From Candidatus Omnitrophota bacterium (GTDB lineage: Bacteria > Omnitrophota > Gorgyraeia > Gorgyraeales > Gorgyraeaceae), in the NCBI GenBank assembly GCA_018817035.1, contig JAHIUV010000225.1:1-6721 (forward strand): 6,721 bases of DNA. Direction: 5' to 3'. The translations under genes were made by a program, and so were the position numbers. Positions 1 to 5,316 of this stretch are shown piece by piece; the first letter of the stretch is position 1; the number at the start of each line of letters is the position of its first letter. Under the pieces are notes generated by a model. The model was not told the origin of the DNA. It saw only the letters and a list, made by a program, of their open reading frames with translations, and ran no database searches.

Positions 1-49
1 AGCTTCTCAAAGGACAATATTCTTCGAGCGACCGAAGGGAGTCGAGAAG
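1..49 (+). repeat. Palindromic intergenic repeat, copy 1
   Basis: This copy matches 6229-6277 at 47 of 49 positions, the differences being A/G at base 14 and G/A within CTTCGAGCG. It contains the family core AATATTCTTCGAGC, a small GACCGAAGG insert, and ends with AGTCGAGAAG. It starts at the window edge, so it may extend further left. It lies 29 bases before the first gene, and no promoter is visible between them, so that gene may be transcribed from upstream of the window. Confidence 0.9.
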
Positions 50-78
50 ATATGCTAATATCAAAAGGGGTGATTAAC

Positions 79-543
79 ATGGATTGTCCTGATGTAAAAA
101 TGTTGTCTTTGTATTTGGATGGCGCCTTGGCGGGTGTTGAGCGCGATGCTGTGGAGAGACATTTATCTATATGCGATAAATGTCTTGATATTGTGGTGCT
201 GGCATATGAAGCGCAACGCCGTTCGCGAAAATGCCCGGAGTTTATAAGGGACAGAGTAAAACTTAGGCTTGGCCTGAGGAATAGAAAAGCAGGGCGTGAG
301 TTAAGGTGGCTTGTCGCCGCGTTGGTCCTTTTCGCGCTTTCGTTCCTGGTCAGGAAGTATTTCGCGCAGTTTTTAACGGCTGCCGCTGTCATGGGGTTTA
401 AATGGGTTATGGAAGGCGAAGGCGCCAGGCGGGCGATCATGGTATTTAGAGGTATAGGGCAGAATGAAAAAAAAATTGAAAGAAAATCGCACCCTCCCCT
501 GTCTAATATAATGGGAGGTGATAGGTATGGTGAAGGTGAATAA
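79..543 (+). CDS. Zinc-finger (HC2-type) anti-sigma-like membrane protein
   Basis: A 154-residue protein. Residues 28-35 (HLSICDKC) form the H-x3-C-x2-C zinc motif of anti-sigma factor HC2 domains, and Cys3 could be a further ligand. A hydrophobic segment at about 76-93 is a clear membrane span, and 95-112 is a weaker second one. The tail from about 113 is basic and polar. The ATG at 79 is chosen because AAGGGGTGA sits 6-8 bases before it; the ATG at 52 would add nine residues but has no ribosome site and abuts a repeat. HC2 proteins typically hold an ECF sigma factor at the membrane. The partner sigma gene, usually upstream, is not visible, so this may instead be an orphan HC2 protein. Its 3' end overlaps spoVG by 17 bases, suggesting co-transcription and coupled translation. 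Confidence 0.75.
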   Translation: MDCPDVKMLSLYLDGALAGVERDAVERHLSICDKCLDIVVLAYEAQRRSRKCPEFIRDRVKLRLGLRNRKAGRELRWLVAALVLFALSFLVRKYFAQFLTAAAVMGFKWVMEGEGARRAIMVFRGIGQNEKKIERKSHPPLSNIMGGDRYGEGE

Positions 544-796
544 CGGTTTGGAGGTCGCGAGGATACATAGGCTCAATGGTGAGTCAAGCCTCAAGGCCTT
601 TGCGGACGTATCGTTCGCGGGTATGTTCCTTGTCAAAGGACTGAAAGTAGTCGAGGGCAAGAACGGCCTGTTCGTGGGCATGCCGAGAAGAGTGGATAAA
701 GACGGCAAGTGGCACGACGTAGCGTATCCCTTGACAAGAGAGTTCAGGGAGCTGCTAAATGGCATAGTCCTGTCAGCGTACGAAAAGGACGAGTAG
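527..796 (+). CDS. spoVG: SpoVG family nucleic-acid-binding regulator
   Basis: An 89-residue protein matching the usual SpoVG size. The family core is plain: SLKAFADVSF at 21-30, then VKGLKVVEGKNGLFVGMPRR at about 36-55, followed by DVAYPLTREFRELL at 64-77 in place of the usual D-I-A-H-P-I block. SpoVG was named for Bacillus sporulation and division phenotypes, but homologues occur in many non-sporulating bacteria and bind DNA and RNA as global regulators. The ATG at 527 is preceded by GGGAGGTG at 513-520 with a six-base gap; the GTG at 518 lies on top of that ribosome site and is unlikely. The ribosome site is inside the upstream zinc-finger gene, so the two are probably translationally coupled. 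A strong hairpin follows 11 bases after the stop. Confidence 0.92.
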   Translation: MVKVNNGLEVARIHRLNGESSLKAFADVSFAGMFLVKGLKVVEGKNGLFVGMPRRVDKDGKWHDVAYPLTREFRELLNGIVLSAYEKDE

Positions 797-807
797 GTAA
801 AAAGAAC

Positions 808-841
808 AGCAGTAGGGCCCCTTTAAGGGTGCCCTACTGCT
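808..841. terminator. Strong hairpin after spoVG, possible terminator
   Basis: AGCAGTAGGGC (808-818) pairs perfectly with GCCCTACTGCT (831-841), and CCC/GGG (819-821 with 827-829) can lengthen the stem. There is no T run after it on the + strand. On the - strand, however, the hairpin is followed by GTTCTTTTTAC (complement of 797-807), which resembles an intrinsic terminator reading leftward. It may stabilise the 3' end of the spoVG message, terminate + transcription weakly, or block antisense transcripts. Confidence 0.6.
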
Positions 842-892
842 CGAACAATAAGTCCTGAGATTGTCCACCAGAGGCGGACGAAGTCGAGAACC
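839..892 (+). repeat. Palindromic intergenic repeat, copy 2 (rearranged)
   Basis: The copy opens with GCTCGAACAATA, which shares its first bases with the spoVG hairpin, and ends in AAGTCGAGAACC. AAGTCCTGAG links it to 6220-6230. Relative to 6198-6230 it looks like a version lacking about 12 bases between ACAATA and AGTCCTGAG. The middle holds an imperfect hairpin, GTCCACC-AGA-GGCGGAC, close to the complement of the middle of the copy at 4070-4110. Confidence 0.8.
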
Positions 893-928
893 ATGAAAAT
901 CGTGAACCCTTCTCTTTTAACAAATAGC

Positions 929-957
929 TTGACAAAGTATATATATTTGTGTATACT
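929..957 (+). promoter_or_regulatory. Sigma-70-type promoter of the toxin-antitoxin pair
   Basis: TTGACA at 929-934 and TATACT at 952-957 are separated by exactly 17 bases. The -35 is perfect and the -10 has five of six consensus bases. A start of transcription near 964 would leave a leader of about 20 bases before the antitoxin GTG at 983, containing the ribosome site AAGGAAGGTGA. Confidence 0.82.
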
Positions 958-958
958 T
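935..958. promoter_or_regulatory. Inverted repeat over the promoter, candidate operator
   Basis: AAGTATA (935-941) and TATACTT (952-958) form a perfect 7-base inverted repeat with 10 bases between, covering the spacer and -10. Antitoxins with AbrB-fold DNA-binding domains, including PrlF, repress their own promoters, so this is a natural operator candidate. The bases are all AT-rich and partly belong to the -10 box, so a chance match is possible. Confidence 0.4.
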
Positions 959-982
959 ATAGTAGAAGGAAGGTGATTTATT

Positions 983-1279
983 GTGACGGTAATTGTAAAA
1001 AAATTATTCAAGCATGGCGGTAGTTATGCCGTAGACATCCCTATGGATTTTGTCAAACATACAAACGGTAATGAAGTTATCTTGGAGTGCACTTCAAAAA
1101 AACTAAGCATCCGTTCCAAAACAGAGTTAGATACGATTGAATCAGAGCCTCTCTTTACTGAATTTATCAATGCATTAGCAGTTGACGCCATGAAACACCC
1201 GGAAAAACTCCGTGATGTAAAAGAGGTTTGGAACAAGGAATGGGACGATCTCTTAAAAGGTGTTACCGATGATGAGTAA
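983..1279 (+). CDS. PrlF-like antitoxin (AbrB/MazE fold)
   Basis: A 98-residue protein. The N-terminal 45 residues resemble a SpoVT/AbrB swapped-hairpin DNA-binding domain: VIVKKLFKHGGSYAVDIP at about 3-20, then EVILECTSKKLSIRSK. The C-terminal part, FINALAVDAMKHPEKL at 61-76 followed by WNKEWDDLLKGVTDDE, resembles the toxin-binding tail of PrlF (F-x-x-x-L-x-x-D, P-x-K, acidic end). The GTG start at 983 is supported by AAGGAAGGTGA ending six bases upstream. It overlaps the toxin gene by 11 bases, the standard antitoxin-first order. Its expected role is to neutralise the YhaV-type ribonuclease by binding it and to repress the operon. The exact antitoxin subfamily is less certain than the toxin's; MazE-like naming would also fit. 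Confidence 0.78.
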   Translation: MTVIVKKLFKHGGSYAVDIPMDFVKHTNGNEVILECTSKKLSIRSKTELDTIESEPLFTEFINALAVDAMKHPEKLRDVKEVWNKEWDDLLKGVTDDE

Positions 1280-1715
1280 TCATCTTTTAAAATATCACGC
1301 GTTTTACTATCAGCGGATAGCAAAACTAAAAGATCAAGTAAAAAAACTTCGTAGTAGACTCAGTAATGAAGAATTTAAACAACACGAAATTGTAAAACTT
1401 GCCTATCGTATCCGTGAAGCTGACCAAAAAATTATCCCTCAAGATCCAAACCGGCCGGAATACCGCCTAACGGATGGCCTTAAGAAATATCGGCGATATA
1501 AACACGGCCTTCAGCGCTATAGAATAATCTTCTGTTTTTCCAGCCAGCCTAGAATCATCCTGTATCTATACCTAAATGACGAAAAGCACCTACGTAAGGC
1601 CGGTGATAAAAAAGACCCTTACGAAGAATTCAAAAAACTTGCGGCCAAAAAATATTTCTCACACAATCCGAATGACCCTAAAACCCAAAAGTGGATAAAA
1701 AATTATCGCCCATAG
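1269..1715 (+). CDS. yhaV: YhaV-family toxin (RelE-like ribonuclease)
   Basis: A 148-residue protein, close to YhaV of E. coli in length. Recognisable blocks are IPQDPNRPEYRLTDGL at 56-71 (E. coli has a similar VNPSSPAFRHGKSL stretch), RRYKHGLQRYRIIFCF at 75-90, ILYLYLNDEKHLRKAG at 97-112 and the DPYEEF block at 116-121, matching the W-M-N-D-E-x-x-L-R and D-A-Y-x-x-F parts of YhaV. YhaV is an RNA-cleaving toxin that stops growth unless bound by PrlF. The ATG at 1269 is chosen because AAAAGGTG ends six bases before it; the ATG at 1272 is equally possible, and the GTG at 1260 overlaps that ribosome site. Lysine codons are mostly AAA and the pair reads as A-rich beside mreB, consistent with acquisition. 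No terminator is visible downstream. Confidence 0.85.
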   Translation: MMSNHLLKYHAFYYQRIAKLKDQVKKLRSRLSNEEFKQHEIVKLAYRIREADQKIIPQDPNRPEYRLTDGLKKYRRYKHGLQRYRIIFCFSSQPRIILYLYLNDEKHLRKAGDKKDPYEEFKKLAAKKYFSHNPNDPKTQKWIKNYRP

Positions 1716-1805
1716 GGAAACCAAGCCCCTGCTAAGCTCATTCTAAACGTCGCAAAAGTCCACTTCCTTAAACTACGCGAGGGATATTGTCTTTTGCTAT
1801 AACTT

Positions 1806-1857
1806 GACTCCTCGCCTGAGGCGGGTCGCTCGAACAATATTCTTCGAGCGGAGTCCC
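1806..1857. repeat. Palindromic intergenic repeat, copy 3a (back-to-back arms)
   Basis: Two half-units meet at a shared AATATT core. CGCTCGAA (1827-1834) and TTCGAGCG (1843-1850) form a perfect 8-base stem around an 8-base loop. The left side holds CGCCTGAGGCG, a small hairpin. The left end reads TTGACTCC, a decayed CTCGACTCC, and the right side breaks off after GGAGTCCCAAG, compared with GGAGTCCCGAAG at 6130-6141. The bases from 1716 to 1805 between the toxin and this repeat contain no gene that I can support. Confidence 0.8.
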
Positions 1858-1867
1858 AAGCTTTATG

Positions 1868-1912
1868 TTCTCGACAAGCTCGAACAATATTGTCAGGGGC
1901 GGAGTCGAGAAG
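1868..1912. repeat. Palindromic intergenic repeat, copy 3b (compact complete unit)
   Basis: The outer arms TTCTCGAC (1868-1875) and GTCGAGAA (1904-1911) are perfectly complementary. Between them lies GCTCGAACAATATTGTC and then AGGGGCGGA. This is the shortest copy in the window with both outer arms intact, about 44 bases. It ends 30 bases before the -35 box of the next transcription unit. Confidence 0.85.
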
Positions 1913-1941
1913 ATCTAAAGCCTGGCAGAGCTTCATAATCC

Positions 1942-1970
1942 TTGACAATAAGGCCATTTAAAGATATACT
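1942..1970 (+). promoter_or_regulatory. Sigma-70-type promoter of the coiled-coil/aroA unit
   Basis: TTGACA at 1942-1947, a 17-base spacer, and TATACT at 1965-1970. These are the same two hexamers and spacing as the toxin-antitoxin promoter. Transcription would begin near 1977, giving a leader of only about 14 bases with the ribosome site AGGAAGG at 1981-1987. Confidence 0.82.
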
Positions 1971-1990
1971 CTTTGGAAAAAGGAAGGTTT

Positions 1991-2788
1991 ATGTCTAAAA
2001 ACTTCAAGATAGTCTTAATCTTATTAATAGCAGCCAGCGTTATCTCAGCCGTTATGGCTGTTTTTTCTTTTGTGGGCAAAGAACGCGAGTATATGAAGAG
2101 GCTTCTTCTTGAGGATAAATTATCCGCGATACTTAAAGACAAAAAGGGCCTGGAGGATCAGATAGATTCAAGCAAAAAAGCCAAAGAAGAAGCGGAATCA
2201 AAGATTAAAAAGATACAGGAGGATATGGCTGATCTGAAAGCCCTTGTAAAGGATGAAAAAGAAAAGAATAAGGACATGTCCCTGGATATATCTGAGAAAG
2301 AAGAGAAAATAGAGCGGCTCAAGAAAGATCTTGAGATAGAAAAAAAAGAGAAGCTTACGATCTCGAAGAAGCTGGAAGATATGGAATTTGATTATACTAA
2401 GGCGAAGACGGATGCTTCGCGGCTAAAGCAGGAAAAGGAACGACTTGAAAAAAGATTATTCGACCTGAAAGAAAGATCAGTGGACCTGGATACGATAGTT
2501 GTTAATCCGGCTTCGTATTCCGCGACGACAAAGTCTGCGGAGCCCGTAAAAGAATTAATGCGCGGCAGGGTGCTTGTCGTGAACAGGGAATATGGCTTTA
2601 TAGTGATCGACCTGGGAAAGAATGACGGAGTCGAAAAAGGAATAGCATTTGAGGTCAAGGACGTCAGGGATAGCCTGGGGAGAGTGGAAATAGACAAGGT
2701 GTATGATACTATGTCTTCCGCGACAGTGCTGCCCGGGGGCGACGTTGGCAGGATGAAGAAAGGTGATCTGGTTATTGAAAGTCGTTAG
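1991..2788 (+). CDS. Membrane-anchored coiled-coil protein with beta-rich C-terminal domain
   Basis: A 265-residue protein that I cannot assign to a named family. Residues 6-28 are a hydrophobic N-terminal anchor with few basic residues before it. Residues about 32-165 are a long charged coiled coil rich in K, E and L. A short linker (about 168-187) leads to a compact C-terminal domain of about 75 residues: GRVLVVNREYGFIVIDLG at 192-209, then NDGVEKGIAFEV at 211-222, LGRVEIDKVYDTMSSATVL at 229-247 and KKGDLVI at 256-262. The pattern G-x-V-x-x-V-N-x-x-Y-x-F-x-V-x-D-x-G with a later D-G-V-x-x-G is like the small beta domains of FlgT-C and MreC-type proteins. It probably lies outside the inner membrane. 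ATG 1991 has AGGAAGG just upstream; the TTG at 1973 would start only nine bases or fewer from the promoter. It overlaps aroA by 14 bases. Confidence 0.75.
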   Translation: MSKNFKIVLILLIAASVISAVMAVFSFVGKEREYMKRLLLEDKLSAILKDKKGLEDQIDSSKKAKEEAESKIKKIQEDMADLKALVKDEKEKNKDMSLDISEKEEKIERLKKDLEIEKKEKLTISKKLEDMEFDYTKAKTDASRLKQEKERLEKRLFDLKERSVDLDTIVVNPASYSATTKSAEPVKELMRGRVLVVNREYGFIVIDLGKNDGVEKGIAFEVKDVRDSLGRVEIDKVYDTMSSATVLPGGDVGRMKKGDLVIESR

Positions 2789-4061
2789 GATAGTAGTCCC
2801 ACCCGATAAATCTATATCCCATCGAGCAATAATGCTCGCGGCTATATCAAAAGGCAATACTCTCATAAATAATCTATTGATGGGTGATGATATACTGCGC
2901 ACCATGGACGCGTTCCGCGCAATGGGTGTTTCTGTAACGAAAAAAAACGCTTCGAATTTTATTGTCAAAGGCGTAGGCATACGTGGTTTGAAAAAACCTT
3001 CCAGGTCTTTATATCTTGGTAATTCAGGGACGACTATGAGGATATTGCCCGGGATATTGGCGGGGCAGGATTTTGAGGTTACACTAAAGGGTGACAAGTC
3101 GCTTTCGGCAAGGCCGATGAGCAGGATCGTAAGACCGCTTAGGGGTATGGGGACGAAAATTTCCGGGAAGAATATTTTGGCTCGCTCGAACAATATCAAG
3201 ATTTGTCCGCCTCTTAAAATCAAAGGCGGAACTTTAAAAGCTATTCAGTATAGGTCAAAGATAGCCAGCGCGCAGGTAAAGTCATGTATACTTTTGGCCG
3301 GACTTTTCGCGGAAGGCGTGACGAGCGTTACTGAACCTGTTAAATCGCGTGATCATACTGAGCGTATGTTAAAAATATTTAGCTCAAGGCTCAAGACCCA
3401 AGGCTTAATGGTTAGTTTAAAAGGCCCTGTTGATTTAAAGTCTCCCGGTAAAATAACTATTCCGGCGGATATTTCCAGCGCCGCTTTTTTTATTGTCGCG
3501 GGGATCATCTTGCCGGGCACTAAAATTATCTTGAAAAAAGTCGGGCTTAATCCTACCAGAACGGGTGTTATTGATATATTGAAAAAAATGGGAGCTGATA
3601 TTAAGATCGGGAAAAGATCCGGAAAATTTGAGCCTCAGGGTGACATTGTTGTCAGATCAGGAAAATTGCGCGGCGTTGTAATTACCTCTAAAGAGGTTGC
3701 GCGCGCTATTGACGAGATACCTATAATAATGACAGCGGCGTGTTTCGCGAAAGGCATCACAAAGATACACGGCATAGGCGAATTGCGCGTAAAAGAAACT
3801 GACCGCGTAAAATCAATGGTCACTAATTTGCGCAAAATAGGAGCTGACATCAGGCTCGAAAAAGAATCTATTGTTATTCACGGCGGAGCTTCGCTTCACG
3901 GGGCTACGGTATCCAGCTTTGGCGACCATCGGACAGCAATGAGCATGCTTATCGCCGGGCTCGCCGTAAAAGGTAATATAAAGGTGACGGGTCTGGAATG
4001 CATAAATAAATCTTTCCCGGGGTTTCAAGGGTTGCTGAAAAAAAGCTTTTATAGTACATAA
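2775..4061 (+). CDS. aroA: 3-phosphoshikimate 1-carboxyvinyltransferase (EPSP synthase)
   Basis: Transfers the enolpyruvyl group of phosphoenolpyruvate to shikimate-3-phosphate, the sixth shikimate-pathway step. At 428 residues it is full length. Motifs in order: VPPDKSISHR at 8-17, LGNSGTTMR at 81-89, GDKSLSARPM at 106-115, SAQVKSC at 165-171, SRDHTERML at 191-199, DISSAAFF at 232-239, NPTRTG at 259-264, the catalytic DEIP at 313-316, LRVKETDR at 337-344, FGDHRTAM at 382-389 and SFPGF at 413-417. GDKS, SAQVK, RDHTE and NPTR are the motif set used to define class II enzymes. The TTG at 2775 is preferred because AGGTGA ends eight bases before it and it gives the usual short lead to the DKS motif; the GTG at 2763 would add four residues. 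The overlap with the coiled-coil gene suggests coupled translation. A repeat-like 16-mer lies in frame at 3181-3196. Confidence 0.96.
   Translation: MKVVRIVVPPDKSISHRAIMLAAISKGNTLINNLLMGDDILRTMDAFRAMGVSVTKKNASNFIVKGVGIRGLKKPSRSLYLGNSGTTMRILPGILAGQDFEVTLKGDKSLSARPMSRIVRPLRGMGTKISGKNILARSNNIKICPPLKIKGGTLKAIQYRSKIASAQVKSCILLAGLFAEGVTSVTEPVKSRDHTERMLKIFSSRLKTQGLMVSLKGPVDLKSPGKITIPADISSAAFFIVAGIILPGTKIILKKVGLNPTRTGVIDILKKMGADIKIGKRSGKFEPQGDIVVRSGKLRGVVITSKEVARAIDEIPIIMTAACFAKGITKIHGIGELRVKETDRVKSMVTNLRKIGADIRLEKESIVIHGGASLHGATVSSFGDHRTAMSMLIAGLAVKGNIKVTGLECINKSFPGFQGLLKKSFYST
3181..3196 (-). repeat. Repeat-core fragment inside aroA
   Basis: CTCGCTCGAACAATAT is identical to 6195-6210 in the intergenic repeat and shares TCGCTCGAACAATAT with 1826-1840. 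Here it encodes part of the residues ARSNNI (136-141 of AroA), just before the CPPLKIKGG segment. It may be a relic of a repeat that entered the gene or a chance match; no outer arms are seen. Confidence 0.45.
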
Positions 4062-4069
4062 GTTGTAAC

Positions 4070-4155
4070 TTCTCGACTCCGTCCGCCTAAGGTGGACTCC
4101 GCTCAAAGAATACCTGAATATTGTTCGAGCGAGGCCGAAGGCCGAGTCGAGAACC
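4070..4155. repeat. Palindromic intergenic repeat, copy 4 (full inverted pair)
   Basis: TTCTCGACT (4070-4078) pairs with AGTCGAGAA (4145-4153) as outer arms 84 bases apart. The left half carries GTCCGCC-TAA-GGTGGAC, a 7-base stem with one G-T pair. The right half reads AATATTGTTCGAGC, then GAGGCCGAAGGCCGAG with a GGCC-GAA-GGCC hairpin. The copy starts nine bases after the aroA stop and ends about 30 bases before the mreB promoter. It could fold in the aroA transcript and act as a 3'-end structure, but there is no T run. Confidence 0.88.
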
Positions 4156-4159
4156 GATG

Positions 4160-4214
4160 TTTCTATATTGTATATATATTTTAATTTGACAAAGATATAA
4201 CCCTTTGGTAGAAT
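4160..4214 (+). promoter_or_regulatory. mreB promoter with AT-rich upstream element
   Basis: TTGACA at 4186-4191, a 17-base spacer and TAGAAT at 4209-4214 (five of six -10 bases). The 26 bases before the -35 (4160-4185) contain only one C and one G, like an UP element that contacts the RNA polymerase alpha subunit. The leader is about 18 bases, with AGAGAGGTG as the ribosome site six bases before the ATG. Confidence 0.82.
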
Positions 4215-4238
4215 TAGACATAATTAGAGAGGTGCGGA

Positions 4239-5306
4239 ATGATACGATTTTTTAAATTATTAAAAAAAGGCATTGATTATGTACTTGGGTTTTTTTCCAA
4301 TGATATGGGTATTGACCTGGGTACGGCTACGACGCTTGTCTATGTAAAAGGACAAGGGATAGTGTTGTGCGAACCTTCAGTTGTCGCTATACAAAAAGGT
4401 GTGCGCAGTGTATTGGCAGTAGGGTCTGAGGCAAAGCGCATGCTGGGCAGGACCCCCGGAAACATTATCGCGATAAGGCCCATGAAAGACGGCGTTATAG
4501 CTGACTTTGAGATAACAGAAGATATGCTGAGGTATTTTATAAAGAAAGTCCACAATCGCCGCGTATTTGTCAGGCCGCGGATGGTAATCGCTATCCCGTC
4601 AGGCATTACAGAGGTGGAAAAGCGCGCGGTCAAGGATTCAGCGGAGCATGCCGGGGCGCGTGAAGTTTATCTTGTTGAGGAACCGATAGCCGCGGCTATC
4701 GGGGTAGGCCTTCCGATCCAGGATCCGGGCGGCAACATGATCATTGATATCGGCGGAGGCACGACTGAGATAGCGGTAATATCGCTTGCGGGTATCGTGT
4801 TCTCGCGTTCCATACGCATCGGCGGCGACGAGCTGGACGAGGCGATAACAGAGCATTTAAAGAAGACTTATAATCTGATGATAGGGGAGCGTACCGCCGA
4901 AGATATTAAGATAAGAATAGGTTCCGCTTATCCTCTTGAGGAGGAATTGACAATGGAAGTGCGCGGTAGGGACCTGGTAGCCGGACTTCCTAAGACCATT
5001 ACTGTTTCTTCAGAGGAAATAAGGGAAGCGATTACCGGAACTATCGCGGCGATACTTGAGGCGACAAGAATGACTCTCGAGAGGACACCGCCGGAACTTT
5101 CAGCTGATCTTATAGAACGCGGTATTGTTTTAGCCGGAGGCGGTTCGCTTTTACGGGGCATTGATAAGCTCATAAGCGAGGAAACCGGACTTCCTGTTCA
5201 TATTGCCGAAGACCCGACTACCGCGGTCGCTATCGGCACAGGCAAGGTATTAAGCGAGATCCGTTATCTGAAAAAAGTAACAGTCCGCTCAAAACTAGAG
5301 TTCTAA
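4239..5306 (+). CDS. mreB: Rod-shape actin homologue MreB
   Basis: A 355-residue bacterial actin that polymerises on the inner membrane and directs lateral peptidoglycan synthesis with MreC, MreD, RodA and PBP2. Nucleotide-binding blocks are intact: phosphate 1 MGIDLGTATTLVYVKG at 23-38, phosphate 2 MIIDIGGGTTEIAVIS at 167-182 and the adenosine motif GIVLAGGGSLLRGIDKLI at 295-312. VEEPIAAAIG at 146-155 and IGGDELDEAI at 194-203 are also typical. The N-terminus has a longer amphipathic stretch than usual: FSND is at 19-22 here but at about 9-12 in E. coli, giving MIRFFKLLKKGIDYVLGF ahead of it, likely a membrane-binding helix. The ATG is fixed by its ribosome site. It heads the mre unit, 10 bases before mreC. 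Confidence 0.98.
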   Translation: MIRFFKLLKKGIDYVLGFFSNDMGIDLGTATTLVYVKGQGIVLCEPSVVAIQKGVRSVLAVGSEAKRMLGRTPGNIIAIRPMKDGVIADFEITEDMLRYFIKKVHNRRVFVRPRMVIAIPSGITEVEKRAVKDSAEHAGAREVYLVEEPIAAAIGVGLPIQDPGGNMIIDIGGGTTEIAVISLAGIVFSRSIRIGGDELDEAITEHLKKTYNLMIGERTAEDIKIRIGSAYPLEEELTMEVRGRDLVAGLPKTITVSSEEIREAITGTIAAILEATRMTLERTPPELSADLIERGIVLAGGGSLLRGIDKLISEETGLPVHIAEDPTTAVAIGTGKVLSEIRYLKKVTVRSKLEF

Positions 5307-5316
5307 ACTTCAGTGT

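Noticed and set aside
893..976. A 27-codon frame (MKIVNPSLLT...) after repeat copy 2
   Set aside because: It has no ribosome site and contains the whole toxin-antitoxin promoter, so it is very unlikely to be a gene.
1752..1797. GCAAAAG and CTTTTGC bounding 46 bases, as in a tiny mobile element
   Set aside because: The ends are only 7 bases and AT-rich, there is no second copy in the window and no target duplication, so chance is sufficient.
1703..1957. Minus-strand open frame of 84 codons between the toxin and the coiled-coil gene
   Set aside because: It runs through two palindromic repeats, overlaps the toxin end, and has no recognisable domain or ribosome site.
2555..3223. Long minus-strand open frame (222 codons)
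   Set aside because: It lies opposite the coiled-coil gene and aroA, both of which are clearly coding on the + strand; it has no family features.
4037..4054. AAAAGCTTTT as the aroA terminator
   Set aside because: It lies within the last codons of aroA, and the stem is short and almost entirely A-T.
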